This document shows positions 34,307 to 43,818 of a stretch of DNA of 64,000 nt, piece after piece; within the stretch, counting starts at the first letter, position 1, and every line of letters begins with the position of its first letter. Where the stretch lies: positions 240,509 to 304,508 of the forward strand of contig CAVPDS010000001.1 of NCBI GenBank assembly GCA_963702695.1, in the 5' to 3' direction. This stretch comes from VAZQ01 sp963702695 (GTDB taxonomy: Bacteria > Pseudomonadota > Alphaproteobacteria > Rhizobiales > Xanthobacteraceae). A model generated the notes under the pieces. It did no database searches. It was not told where the DNA came from and was given only the letters and a program-made list of their open reading frames with translations. The position numbers and the translations under genes were made by a program.

Positions 34307-35074
34307 ATGCCGTCGGAACGGAAAAAGCGCGTCGGCATCGTGCGGCCGACCTTGCGCATGAACGGGTTCGAAGACCTCCTGAGCATTCTGCCGAAGGGCA
34401 TCGAGCTCATTCCGCTCTGCCTCAATGTGCAGCGCGGCGTAGTCGACGAGTTCAAGGCGGCGATCCCCGCCTACGAAGAGAAAGTCGCGGAGTTCGCCCG
34501 CATGGGCGTGGATGTGATCAATCCCTCCGGCGCGCCGCCGTTCATGGTGCTCGGCTACGCGAAGGAGCAAGCGCTGATCCGCAAGTGGGAGGACATTTAC
34601 AAGACGCCGGTTTTCACCTCCTGCACCAGCCATGTCGATGCGCTGCGCGCACTCGGCGTCAGGCAATTCCTCGGCACGACCTACTTCCGCGGCGACATCA
34701 ACAATATCTATGCGCAGTATTTCGTCGATGCCGGCTTCGATTGCCTCGCCATGGCCGGCATGGATGTCGATTTCGACAAGGTGCAGGATTTGCCGAGCGC
34801 CAAGGTCCACGATTTCGTCGCGGCGGCATTCGCGCAGCATCCCACCGCGGAAGCGATCTACATGCTCGGGCCGGCGTGGCGAACGCTCGATATCATCGAG
34901 CGGCTGGAAGATGATCTCGGCGTGCCGGTCATTCACGCGGTCCCGGCGCAGTGTTGGGATATCCAGCGCCATCTAGGCCTGCACCAGCCGGTGAAGGGCT
35001 ACGGAAAGCTGCTGGCGGAAATGCCGCGAGGAATAACAATGTCGACGCATGCCCTGGCATCCGAGGCCCGATAA
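34307..35074 (+). CDS. Maleate isomerase/arylmalonate decarboxylase-fold protein lacking both catalytic cysteines
   Basis: 255-residue paralogue of the protein at 32381 (KKRVGIVRPTLRMNGFEDLL, YKTPVFTSCTSHVDALRALG, a C-terminal ...DDLGVPVIHAVPAQCWDIQRHLG). At the two sites where the superfamily carries catalytic cysteines it has NPSGAPP (about 72-78) and MLGPAW (186-191), so neither cysteine is present. A cysteine at 106 (TSCTS) lies elsewhere in the fold. It could be catalytically different, regulatory, or a partner of the single-Cys paralogue. The ATG follows a GGGGGA-type site 17 bp after the TctC stop. Confidence 0.72.
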   Translation: MPSERKKRVGIVRPTLRMNGFEDLLSILPKGIELIPLCLNVQRGVVDEFKAAIPAYEEKVAEFARMGVDVINPSGAPPFMVLGYAKEQALIRKWEDIYKTPVFTSCTSHVDALRALGVRQFLGTTYFRGDINNIYAQYFVDAGFDCLAMAGMDVDFDKVQDLPSAKVHDFVAAAFAQHPTAEAIYMLGPAWRTLDIIERLEDDLGVPVIHAVPAQCWDIQRHLGLHQPVKGYGKLLAEMPRGITMSTHALASEAR

Positions 35075-35089
35075 TTGCTCAGGCGGCGT

Positions 35090-35207
35090 TTTTGTCGCCC
35101 CCGCGAAAGCGGGGACGCATACGCCGTGTCATCAGAAGCGAGGCACCGCCGCGAAGTAATTTTGGACTCGGAGAGGGGCGGGTCCCCGCCTACGCGGGGA
35201 CGACGGA
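35090..35207. repeat. REP-like inverted pair
   Basis: CCCCCGCGAAAGCGGGGAC and GGGTCCCCGCCTACGCGGGGACGAC. The downstream edge runs directly into GGAGGAGA, the ribosome-binding site of the next TctC gene. Confidence 0.75.
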
Positions 35208-35216
35208 GGAGACACG

Positions 35217-36239
35217 ATGGCACCACGACAACGCTTTGCCGCGATGGGCGCATGTCTCCTCGCCGCATTCTCGTTGGCATGCCCCGCCCAGGGGGCCGAT
35301 TTCTACCAGGGCAAGCAGATCACCATCGTCGTCGGCTTCACCGCGGGTGGCACTTATGACGCGACCGCGCGGCTGTTCGCGCGCTATCTCGGCAAGCATC
35401 TCGCCGGCAATCCGAGCGTGATCGTGCGCAACATGCCGGGCTCGGGCAGCCTGGTCGCCATGCTCAATCTCGCCAACACCGCGCCGAAGGACGGCACCAC
35501 GCTCGGCGTCGTCGGCGGGGGCACCGTGATCGAGCCGCTGCTCGGCAATCCGGCGGCAAAATACGACGCACGCCGCTTCGCCTGGATCGGCGGGCGCTCG
35601 CGCGACAATTTCCTCTGCGTGGTCTGGCACACGGTGCCGGTGCAGACCATGCAGGACGTGATGAAGCGCGAGACCGTGGTCGGCTCGACCGGCCCCGGCT
35701 CGCGCACGCTGAGCTACCCGCGCGCGCTCAACGAGTTGATCGGCACCAAGTTCAAGGTGGTTTCCGGCTATCCCGGCGGCAACGAGATCACGCTCGCGCT
35801 CGAGCGCGGCGAGGTCGAAGGCTATTGCGGCTGGGCGCTCGGCAGCATCAACACGCGCTCACCGGAATGGCTGCGCGACGGCAAGATCAGGGTGCTCGCG
35901 CAGTTCACGCTGTCGAAGCCCGACCTCCCCAACGTGCCGGTCGCGAGCGACCTGCCGCCGACCATGGCCGGCAAGCAGGCGATCGACGTGCTCGCCTCCG
36001 ACTCGGTCCTCGCCTGGCCGCTGCTTGCGCCGCCCGGCCTGCCGGCAGAACGTGTCGCCGAATTGCGCGCGGCCTTCGACGCCATGATGAAGGACCCGGA
36101 ACTGATCGCCGAAGCCGCGCGCCAGATGCTCGACGTCGATCCGGTCGGCGGTGCCGAGATGCAGGCGCTGGTCAACCGCCTCTACGACACGCCACCGGAG
36201 GTGGTGGAATTGGTGCGCAAGATCAACGCGGCGAAGTGA
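35217..36239 (+). CDS. TctC-type solute receptor
   Basis: 340-residue periplasmic receptor, intact. The signal peptide is MGACLLAAFSLACPAQG, then DFYQGKQITIVVGFTAGGTYDATARLFARYLGKHLAGNP and the usual NMPGSG, a central NELIGTKFKVVSGYPGGNEI and a C-terminal VELVRKI. The ATG at 35217 follows GGAGGAGA, part of which abuts a REP element. It is the fourth TctC-type receptor in the window and the third in this cluster. The closely spaced receptors probably recognise related carboxylates. No TctA/TctB membrane genes are nearby. Confidence 0.88.
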   Translation: MAPRQRFAAMGACLLAAFSLACPAQGADFYQGKQITIVVGFTAGGTYDATARLFARYLGKHLAGNPSVIVRNMPGSGSLVAMLNLANTAPKDGTTLGVVGGGTVIEPLLGNPAAKYDARRFAWIGGRSRDNFLCVVWHTVPVQTMQDVMKRETVVGSTGPGSRTLSYPRALNELIGTKFKVVSGYPGGNEITLALERGEVEGYCGWALGSINTRSPEWLRDGKIRVLAQFTLSKPDLPNVPVASDLPPTMAGKQAIDVLASDSVLAWPLLAPPGLPAERVAELRAAFDAMMKDPELIAEAARQMLDVDPVGGAEMQALVNRLYDTPPEVVELVRKINAAK

Positions 36240-36484
36240 CTGTCTTCCCTCCCCCGCTTGTAGGGAATGCTGGCAAGGAAGAGAACGAGCGGGGTGATGC
36301 TGATATAGATGCCTCGAATGAAGAAGGGCAGGCGCGCAAGGCGGCCGTGGAATGAGAACTAACCTCCGCGAGAGTCGTGGAAAACTCTGTATATTCATCT
36401 ACTGGACACCAATGCCGTCGCCAATTCATATAGTGACAATTGCATTCAACTCCGCCGCCTGTCTCAATGATCGAGGACAAGCCG

Positions 36485-36916
36485 ATGTCGCCGAGATTCG
36501 TTCTGATGCTGCTGGCGCCGCTGCTCGTGACGCGCGCCGATGCCCTCGACACCACGAAACTCGGCCAGCTTGGCAGCCTGCTCCCGGAAGAAAAGCAGGC
36601 CCTGTTCGCAAAGTCGCCGAAGCTCAAGGGGGAGGCCGACGCGGAGATGTCGAAGCGCGGGTTGAAGATCGAGGATGTAGTCTGCGACGGCATGCGCTTT
36701 CCCGGCTCCTGGGAGGGGCTCGCTGGCGAGCGTGTCGTGCCCTACCGCTGCCAATTCGGGGAGCGGTGGCTGAAGATCGTCGGTAAGGTTGTCGTGACCG
36801 GCAAGGGCGGGAAGGTTTACCCGCAGATCGACCGCACCGCAATGAAACGAGCTACGAAGGCTAAAGAAACCGATCTGATCTGGTCCTGGTCCGACATCAG
36901 GCCCTCAGAGCCATGA
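36485..36916 (+). CDS. Exported small protein, unknown
   Basis: 143 residues with signal peptide MSPRFVLMLLAPLLVTRADA. The mature part starts LDTTKLGQLGSLLPEEKQALFA and contains two cysteines (VVCDGM, YRCQFG) that could pair. ATG 36485 has GAGGA eight bases upstream; an upstream in-frame ATG at 36440 has none. Family not recognised. It stands alone between the catabolic cluster and the export locus, convergent with the cyclic-nucleotide-binding gene. About 36948-37020 encodes only a signal-peptide-like stub (MTKTLLIAVSAVGLLG) with no continuation. Confidence 0.65.
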   Translation: MSPRFVLMLLAPLLVTRADALDTTKLGQLGSLLPEEKQALFAKSPKLKGEADAEMSKRGLKIEDVVCDGMRFPGSWEGLAGERVVPYRCQFGERWLKIVGKVVVTGKGGKVYPQIDRTAMKRATKAKETDLIWSWSDIRPSEP

Positions 36917-37019
36917 TTGAGCAATCATCCACGCGGACTTTGAGTCAATGACCAAAACATTGCTCATCGCTGTTTCGGCGGTCGGCCTGTTGGGGTCATT
37001 TTCCCGGAAGCCCTCCAGG

Positions 37020-37544
37020 TCAAGGCGGCGACATGAGCCTGCGCATGATACTCTCGAAACGAGCCCCCGCCATGTGGATGCCCTCGAGCACCGCCTCTGG
37101 CAGTTCCTCTTCCTCGTCAGCCGCGACTTTGCCATAGCCGAAGCGCCCCACGGTGGTGCGCATGCGATCCGACAGGAATAGAGCGAGGGCGCGGTAGAAG
37201 CGCGACGCGAAGCCGGTGTCGGTATCAATCTTCTCCAGCAGCAGCCGGCGCTCGATCGCGAGCACGCTTGAGGGCTCCAACACCTTTACCGTGGCGCTTG
37301 GCGGCCGTTGGTCGATCAGCGACATCTCGCCGACAATCTCGCCCGAACCAAGCCGCGCGATTTCGACATCCGCGTCCGTCACGACGCTCAAATGGCCGGT
37401 CAGCACGATGAACAAGCTCTCGATCGGCTTGCCGCGGCCGATCAACACCTGGCCGGCGTCAAGATCGATGCGCCTGCCCGCGGGCGCCAGCCATTCGGCA
37501 TCTTCGTCCGAGAACTGGCCAAGCATATACAGGACTTTTCGCAT
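37020..37544 (-). CDS. Cyclic-nucleotide-binding-domain protein at the end of the export operon
   Basis: 174 residues with a single cNMP-binding beta-roll (about 10-110: DLDAGQVLIGRGKPIESLFIVLTGHLSVV, LGSGEIVGEMSLIDQRPPSATVKVLEPSSVLAI), then helices and no DNA-binding domain. The phosphate-binding cassette reads GEMSLIDQRPPSATV: the Arg expected directly before S/T-A is a proline, so cAMP binding is doubtful or altered. It follows the interrupted ABC gene by 40 bp on the same strand. Cyclic-nucleotide domains commonly accompany NHLM-type exporters, and this one probably senses or regulates the transporter. Confidence 0.82.
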   Translation of the reverse strand: MRKVLYMLGQFSDEDAEWLAPAGRRIDLDAGQVLIGRGKPIESLFIVLTGHLSVVTDADVEIARLGSGEIVGEMSLIDQRPPSATVKVLEPSSVLAIERRLLLEKIDTDTGFASRFYRALALFLSDRMRTTVGRFGYGKVAADEEEELPEAVLEGIHMAGARFESIMRRLMSPP

Positions 37545-37584
37545 TATGCGCTCCGTCAGGGCATGAGGGTATTGGCCTTGCCCG

Positions 37585-40500
37585 CTACAGGAATTGCCGC
37601 CGAGTGAAGCTCGCGAAGCGGCCGTCGGCCTCCATCAACGCGTCGAAGGTCCCGCTCTCCACGATCTGGCCGGCCTCGAAGAAATGAATGACGTTGGCGT
37701 TGCGCACCGTGCTGAGACGATGGGCCACCACGATGCGGGTGATGCCGAGGCGTTCGATATTGCCGCTGATCGTACCTTGCGCGCGATTGTCGAGCGCGCT
37801 CGTCGCCTCGTCGAGCATCAGGATGCGCGGGCGGCCCGCAAGCCCACGTGCGATCAGCAGTCGTTGAATCTGGCCGCCGGAGAATGTCGGCACGCCTTCG
37901 TTGAGGATCGTATGCATGCCCATCGGCAACGCGCGAATGTCGTCGGCAATGCCGGCAAGTTCCGCAGCCTCCCAGGCCTCCTTGAGAGTGCCTGGATGCA
38001 GTCCCAGAATGTTCTCATAGATCGAGCCCGCCATCAGCCTGCCGTTCTGCCGCACGATGCCGATCTGCCGCCGCACCGCAGGGCGATTGAGCCGTGAGAG
38101 CTCACGGCCATCGAACAATACGGTGCCGGATTGCGGTTGATCGAACCCGAGGATCAGGTTCATCAGAGTCGACTTGCCGCAACCGCTCGGACCGGCGATG
38201 GCGACGAACTGGCCGGGCTCGACTTTCAGAGACACGTTATTCAACACCGGCGGAAGGTCCGGCCCATAAGCAAATGTGAGAGCGCTGACTTCGACAGCGC
38301 CGGTGAGCGTACCGGGATCGGCGGCCGCGGGCGGATTCTCGGGTGCCGTCCCAAGGATGAGCGCGGTGCGCTTGATGATCGGTTGCATCCCGAGAACCTG
38401 GGTGACAGCCCGGGCCAGCCCTTCGCTCGTAAACAGGAACGACTGATAGACGCCGACAAAGGCCAGATAGGCGCCGATCGAAAGACCGTCGGATGCGGCG
38501 GAAAATCCGAGCGTGGCAAAGATCGCCGCCAGGCCCAGGACATCATAGCCTGACAGGAAACATTCAAAGCCGATGGTGGCGCGCCGCGAGCGCAGCATGC
38601 GGCCGCGCATCGAGGCGGTGTTGCGCGCCCAGTTGACGAACGCCCGCGCCTCGGCGCCGAACGCCCGCAAGGTCGCGACCTGCTGAATCATCTGCAGCGT
38701 CTGCGAGATGATATTGGCGGTCATCGTTTCGCCGATGCCCAGTGCGCGCAACTGCATCAGCCCCGTCGCGGTCGCCGCCACCACCAGGAGCACGAACAAC
38801 GCGGCCGCGATCGCCCCGGCACCGAGATCATAGAACGAGAGCACGATCAGATTGGAAATTCCAAACACACCGCCGAGCAGCGTGTTCAGACCTACGCTGG
38901 TGAGCGTGCGCCGCATCTGCTCGATCGACAGGATGCGCAAGGACAGGTCAGCGGATGGGAAGGAGCGCAGCAGCCGTGACGGCAGGCGCAGAACGCGGTC
39001 GATGACTCCGGCCTGGAGTTGCGTTGACAGCCGGCCATCGATCCGCAGCCGCGCAAGATCGGAGGCGGCATGCAGCAGTCCGTTGCAGACCGTCAGCATC
39101 GCCAACGCCGCGCCGAGCAGAATGGTTGGACCACGCAACTGGCTCGGCACGAAATTGTCGATCAGCATGCCCATCGTAAGAGGCAAGGCAAGACCGAGCA
39201 GCGAGGCGGCGAGGCCGGCAATCGTCAAGGTAAATACTGGCGTTTCGCCCTTCTTACCCCACGTGCGACCCGAATGATGATCGGAGCGCATATGGGCCGC
39301 ATCACCAAAGAAGATATCGGCCTTTTCTCGCTGAGCCAGCGCTCTGATTCTCGGGTATTCCTTCTTGAGCCAATGCTCGATAAGAGTCCCGTCGCGCTCC
39401 TGTGCGCGGTGCAATGGCTTCTGACAAGTGATGCCGAGTTGCGCCAGCAACCGACCAACCGAATTGACGCTCAGCACTGTACCAAACTTGTCCTTGATCA
39501 ACTTCGCTACCATATCGCGCGTCCACAGCGCGAAGGCGAACTTAAGTTGCAGGGGATTCTTCTGCGTTATGGTGCTGTAAATCCATTGCAGGGCGCGTGC
39601 ATCCAATTTGCGTGGCCTGCCGAAAAGCGGCTTGGCCTTCAGTGCGCCCCAGCCACCTTGACGATACTGCGCCAACCACCCGTATATCGTACGGCCACTG
39701 ATCCGTAAGGACCGGGCAACAAGGTCGGGGCGTTCGCCAGCGTCTGCTTGAGGAGAAGGTCGTCGAACTGCGCATTGTCGATCACGCCAGCGACAACACG
39801 ATCGGGCGGACGCTAAAAAAAACATTCTCAAACCGCATCTCAAGCAGCAATGGGTGATCCCGCCCGAAGCCAACGCTGCGTTTGTCGCCACCATGGAAGA
39901 CGTGCTGGAAGTCTATCAGCGACCGCACGATCCGCAGCGCCCGCTCGTGTGCCTCGACGAGACCTCGAAGCAGCTGAGCGTCGAGCCGCGCGCGCCGATC
40001 CCTGCCAAACTTGGACAACCAGCGCGGCACGATTACGAATACGAACGCAATGGCGTCGCCAATCTGTTCATGGTGTTCGCGCCGCTGGAAGGCTGGCGAC
40101 ATGTCAAGGTCACCGACCGCCACACCGCCATCGATTATGCCCACGTGCTCAGGGATTTGTCGACACGCATTTTTCCGACGCGGTGAAAATCGTGCTGATG
40201 CAGGATAATCTCAACACCCACAAGCCAGCCTCGCTCTATGTAATGAGATCGGCGCGGCAAAGCATCAGCCCGAGCAGCGCGACCTCCCAACTGCGGATCG
40301 GCCGATTGGGCAGCGGAGGAAGGAGCGCCAGCACCTCGTGGTCGAGTTCCGCCGCGCGCGCCGCATTCACATGCAGCGCAGGCTCCCCGCGCGCATGAAT
40401 GCGATAACGTCCGAGCCAGTCGGGAATGAGGGCGACCGGACGGCCGTCGGCGAGGCGTTTGCCGGCAAGTCGGCCGTGATCCCTCCGCCACCAGCCCTCG

Positions 40501-41432
40501 CTGAGGACGATCGTTCGGACGCCCACGCCTGCGGCGTCTGCCGCAGCTCGCAGGCTCGCGGTTCGTCGCGGCGGAATTGTTATGCCGGGCGCCAGTCGCT
40601 TGAGCACGAAGCTGTTGTCGTCCGGCTCGGGCGTAAGCCGTGTAACGCGCTCGTCCAGCACTTTGGCAAGGCGGCTGCTAGTCTCTTCCAGTTCGAGCGA
40701 GGTCTGCGCCTCGCGGGCGGTGATACGGGCGCTCTCGGCTGCTTCGGCCCCGGTGATGGAATCGGCCAGCACACCGGCGACATGCCCGTGGAAGCGCGCC
40801 AACATCGACGGCAAGGAGTGATTGCGCAGCACCGCGAAAGTCGAACTGGCGCTTGCCTGGGCATGCGCATCGCGCAATACCCAGGCAGTCGATGTGACAG
40901 GCAGCGGTCCGCAGTCGGCGGCGCCGCTCCCCATGAAGCGCAGCGAAGGCACTGCACAGGCAATCCAGACCACGCCGGCGGCGGCGGACATCCCTTCGGG
41001 CTCGGCGGGTGCATCGGCGCCGGCGGGCGTCAACGGATCCCCCGCCCTGATGCCGCGCAAATCCGGTCGCTTTGGCGCGAGCCGCGCCAGGCCTTCGGAG
41101 AGCGCCATGATCCAGGCGTCGATCTGCGGCACGATGCGTGCCGCTTGCAATGCGTCGGCAGCCGTGGCCGCGAGATTCTGCGGATCGAGAGCCGTCAGCG
41201 TCGCGCCCTCGGGTGCGACCGCGATGAGGCCCGGAAAGCCGGCGAGGAGCCACGCGCCTTCCGGCATCTCCGCGAGAAAACGGCGGCGGTTGGCCAAGAG
41301 CGCGTAGATCTCGATGCGTCCACGGTCGACCCGTAGCGACTTCGCGTCGAGCGCCGCGCTATCGCCGGGTTGCAGCCGGACCATCTCCAAAGCGGGAGCG
41401 GGCAAGGCCTGTTCTGACGCCAGAGCGCTCAA
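37585..41432 (-). pseudogene. NHLM-type bacteriocin-export ABC transporter (permease/ATPase, second subunit), interrupted by an IS630 composite
   Basis: The gene is read in two pieces. The upstream piece (41432 to 40243) is the family's N-terminal regulatory-like domain, about 400 residues, ending RPIRSWEVALLGLMLCRADL. The downstream piece (39232 to 37585) starts TLTIAGLAASLLGLALPLTM and holds the membrane domain and the ATPase (Walker A GPSGCGKST, signature FSGGQIQRLLIARGL, Walker B ILMLDEATSALD). A 1008-bp insertion (39233-40240) flanked by TA at 39231-39232 and 40241-40242 separates them. Deleting the insertion with one TA gives a continuous 946-codon frame with ADLITLTIAG across the scar. 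It starts four bases inside the preceding ABC gene's stop (ATGA). It is inactivated unless the pieces are made separately. Confidence 0.85.
39233..40240. mobile_element. Composite of two truncated IS630-family fragments, head to head
   Basis: 39233 to about 39733 (minus) encodes part of one IS630 transposase (ARSLRISGRTIYGWLAQY, IFFGDAAHMRSDHHSG, ending GKKGETPV). About 39739 to 40240 (plus) encodes part of a different one that is nearly identical to the remnant at 1010-1305. It has the same A8 frameshift site (39815-39822), CLDETSKQL and QDNLNTHKPASLY, with an extra frameshift near 40165. Neither is complete at either end. TA dinucleotides flank the whole 1008 bp, the target preference of this family. 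The minus-strand fragment is in frame with the downstream ABC half, creating a chimeric ORF from 39894 to 37585. Confidence 0.85.
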
Positions 41433-43645
41433 TTTTCCACCAGCCGGCGATAGTGCCCATCCTGCTGCATAAGGCTGACATGGGTTCCCATTTCGACGAC
41501 GCGCCCCTTGTCCATCACCAGAATGGCGTCGCAGTCGCGGATCGTACTGACCCGATGCGCGATGATCACCGAAGTGCAGCCGCGCCGGCGGATCGCATCC
41601 ATGATCGCGAGTTCAACCGGAGGATCGAGCGCGCTCGTCGCCTCGTCGAGCACCAGGATCGCGGGGTCGACTGCGAGCGCACGTGCGAGCGCCAACCGTT
41701 GACGTTCGCCGCCGCTGAGGTTGCCGCCATCTTCGGTGAGGCGCGCTGAGTATCCTCCCGGCCGCGCCGTGATGAAGCCGTGGGCACCAGCGTCGTGCGC
41801 CGCCGCGATCATGCGCTCCTGCGGCAGGGTGGCGTCCCACAACGTGATATTTTCGCTGATCGTGCCTTCGAACAGGCCGACCGATTGGTCAACGTAAGCG
41901 ATCATGCGACGCAGCGACGCCGGCGCCCAGGCCTCGAGCGGCAGGCCGCCGATCTCGACGATACCGTTGCGCGGCGACAGCAGGCCGACCATCAGCCGGC
42001 CCAGCGTGGACTTGCCGGAGCCCGAGCCGCCGACCAGTCCAATACGCTGGCCCGGCTTGATCTCAAGGTCGAAGCCCTCGATGAACGGTGCGTCGAGCCG
42101 CGCGTAGCCGAAGGAGACGCCGCGCAGCGCGAGCGATGGTTCAGCTCTCCCGGTGATGAGACCCTTGGCGACTGCGCCAGTGGCCGGCGCACGCTCCGCG
42201 TGCGCGCTATATGACAGGATGTCGTCGAGACGCTCGGCCAGGCCACGCACCTGCTGCAACTGGCCGCCGACGCCGACGAACGAGAGCAGCGGGCCGGTGA
42301 AGTTGCCCGTCAGGATCTGGAACGCGAGCAGCACGCCGATGCTGATGATGCCATCCATCACCCGAAAGCCGCCGACGACGAGCACCGCAACGGTGCTCAG
42401 CGAAACCACGAGCATCGCCGTATTGGACAACAGCGTGGAGCGGAACGTCGATGCCTGCTCAGCATCGACCACTTTCGCCTGATGCGCGGCCCATCTCGCG
42501 ACGAACATGGCTTCCGTCCCGGAGGTGCGGAAGTCGTCCGCCATCGCAACTCCTTGGATGGTGATCGCCTGCAGCTTCAACTCGTCATGCACCATGCGGC
42601 GGCTGGCGTTCTCGAGGCCACGCGCCGAAAAGGCGAGGACGACGAGCGCTAGCACCGACCCCATGAACACGATCGCGGCCAGCACCGGGTCGAGCAACAG
42701 GAGCGCCGCGCCGTAGACCAGGAGTGCGACGGAGCTGATCGCCACCGGAATCAGGGATCCGACCACCAGCATGCCGAGACGATCCACGAGCATGAAGCGG
42801 TTGGCGATGTCACCGGCGAAGCGTTGTGCGAAAAAGCCGAGCGGGAGGTGGAGCACCGTCCACATCTGCCGGGCCAGCATGCTGATCGACATGGCGGTCT
42901 GCGTCCGCAGCAGCGTGATCTGCTGCAGGTAGGTCAGCAGCATTCGCAACGCCGCGATCCCCGCCATGGCCCCGAGCAATGGCGGCAGCCATCCGATCTC
43001 GTGTTCGATCAGTATCCCGTCGATGAACAGGCGCGAGAGGCCGGCCGTGACGATTGCCGGGAGAGCAAGGAGAATGCCGGCGAGGCAGGCGACCGCGAGA
43101 CCGGCCCCGTATCCGGACAGCCGTTGCCGCAGGATAGAAGGCAGGCTCGGCCGCGCGCCTTCGCGCACGAAATCGGGTCCCGGCGCAAAGGCGAGCACGA
43201 CGCCGGTGAAAGCCTCGTCCATGTCGCGGCGGCCGATCAGCCGCGGGCCCGTGGCGGGATCGTTGATACGCACCTGTCCGCCGCGCGTGAATTCCTCGAC
43301 CACGACGAAGTGATTGAAATTCCAGAACACGATCGCGGGTAGCGGCAGCGCCGCGAGTTCGTCGACTTCCTTGCGCAATCCCTTGGCGATCAGGCCGAGG
43401 CTGCGCGCGGCGCGGATGATGTTCGAGGCCTTGGTGCCGTCGCGATCGACGCCGCACAGCTCGCGCAGCTCCTCGAGCGTGATCCAGCGGCCGTGCCACG
43501 CCAGCACCATGGCGAGGCACGCGGCGCCGCACTCTACCGCCTCCTGCTGCATGATGGTCGGAACGCGCCTTGCCAAACCCGCCCCCTCAGTGCCTGGGCG
43601 CGAGCGCCCTCGCTCCCATCGGTCCGCGAACCAATGCAATATCAT
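41429..43645 (-). CDS. NHLM-type bacteriocin-export ABC transporter with C39 peptidase domain
   Basis: 738 residues. Residues 25-150 are a C39 double-glycine peptidase: glutamine at 33/34, Cys39 in VECGAACLAMVLAWHG, His112 in WNFNHFVVVEEF and Asp129 in INDPATGP, so the triad is intact. Six membrane helices follow (about 175-440) and then the ATPase (GGSGSGKST, LSGGERQRLALARAL, ILVLDEATSALD). It cleaves leader peptides after Gly-Gly and exports the cargo. The gene overlaps the second ABC gene by four bases and lies downstream of the membrane-fusion gene. Its candidate substrates are the two GG-leader proteins at 45101 and 47228. Confidence 0.92.
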   Translation of the reverse strand: MILHWFADRWERGRSRPGTEGAGLARRVPTIMQQEAVECGAACLAMVLAWHGRWITLEELRELCGVDRDGTKASNIIRAARSLGLIAKGLRKEVDELAALPLPAIVFWNFNHFVVVEEFTRGGQVRINDPATGPRLIGRRDMDEAFTGVVLAFAPGPDFVREGARPSLPSILRQRLSGYGAGLAVACLAGILLALPAIVTAGLSRLFIDGILIEHEIGWLPPLLGAMAGIAALRMLLTYLQQITLLRTQTAMSISMLARQMWTVLHLPLGFFAQRFAGDIANRFMLVDRLGMLVVGSLIPVAISSVALLVYGAALLLLDPVLAAIVFMGSVLALVVLAFSARGLENASRRMVHDELKLQAITIQGVAMADDFRTSGTEAMFVARWAAHQAKVVDAEQASTFRSTLLSNTAMLVVSLSTVAVLVVGGFRVMDGIISIGVLLAFQILTGNFTGPLLSFVGVGGQLQQVRGLAERLDDILSYSAHAERAPATGAVAKGLITGRAEPSLALRGVSFGYARLDAPFIEGFDLEIKPGQRIGLVGGSGSGKSTLGRLMVGLLSPRNGIVEIGGLPLEAWAPASLRRMIAYVDQSVGLFEGTISENITLWDATLPQERMIAAAHDAGAHGFITARPGGYSARLTEDGGNLSGGERQRLALARALAVDPAILVLDEATSALDPPVELAIMDAIRRRGCTSVIIAHRVSTIRDCDAILVMDKGRVVEMGTHVSLMQQDGHYRRLVEN

Positions 43646-43683
43646 GGCGATGATCTTGAAAGCGGCCTTCGATCAGTTGAAGC

Positions 43684-43790
43684 CGGTTGTCCGCTCGTTC
43701 CCGCGCAAGCGGGGACCCGGAGCAACAAATCGAGAGCCTGAAGCAATCCGCCCCTGGATTCCCGCTTGCGCGGGAATGAGCGGATGACAG
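43684..43790. repeat. REP-like inverted pair
   Basis: GTTCCCGCGCAAGCGGGGACCC and GGATTCCCGCTTGCGCGGGAATGAGCGG, lying between the membrane-fusion gene and the C39 exporter gene of the operon. Confidence 0.7.
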
Positions 43791-43818
43791 CGTGGACGGC
43801 CTTGCACCAAACTCGCAA

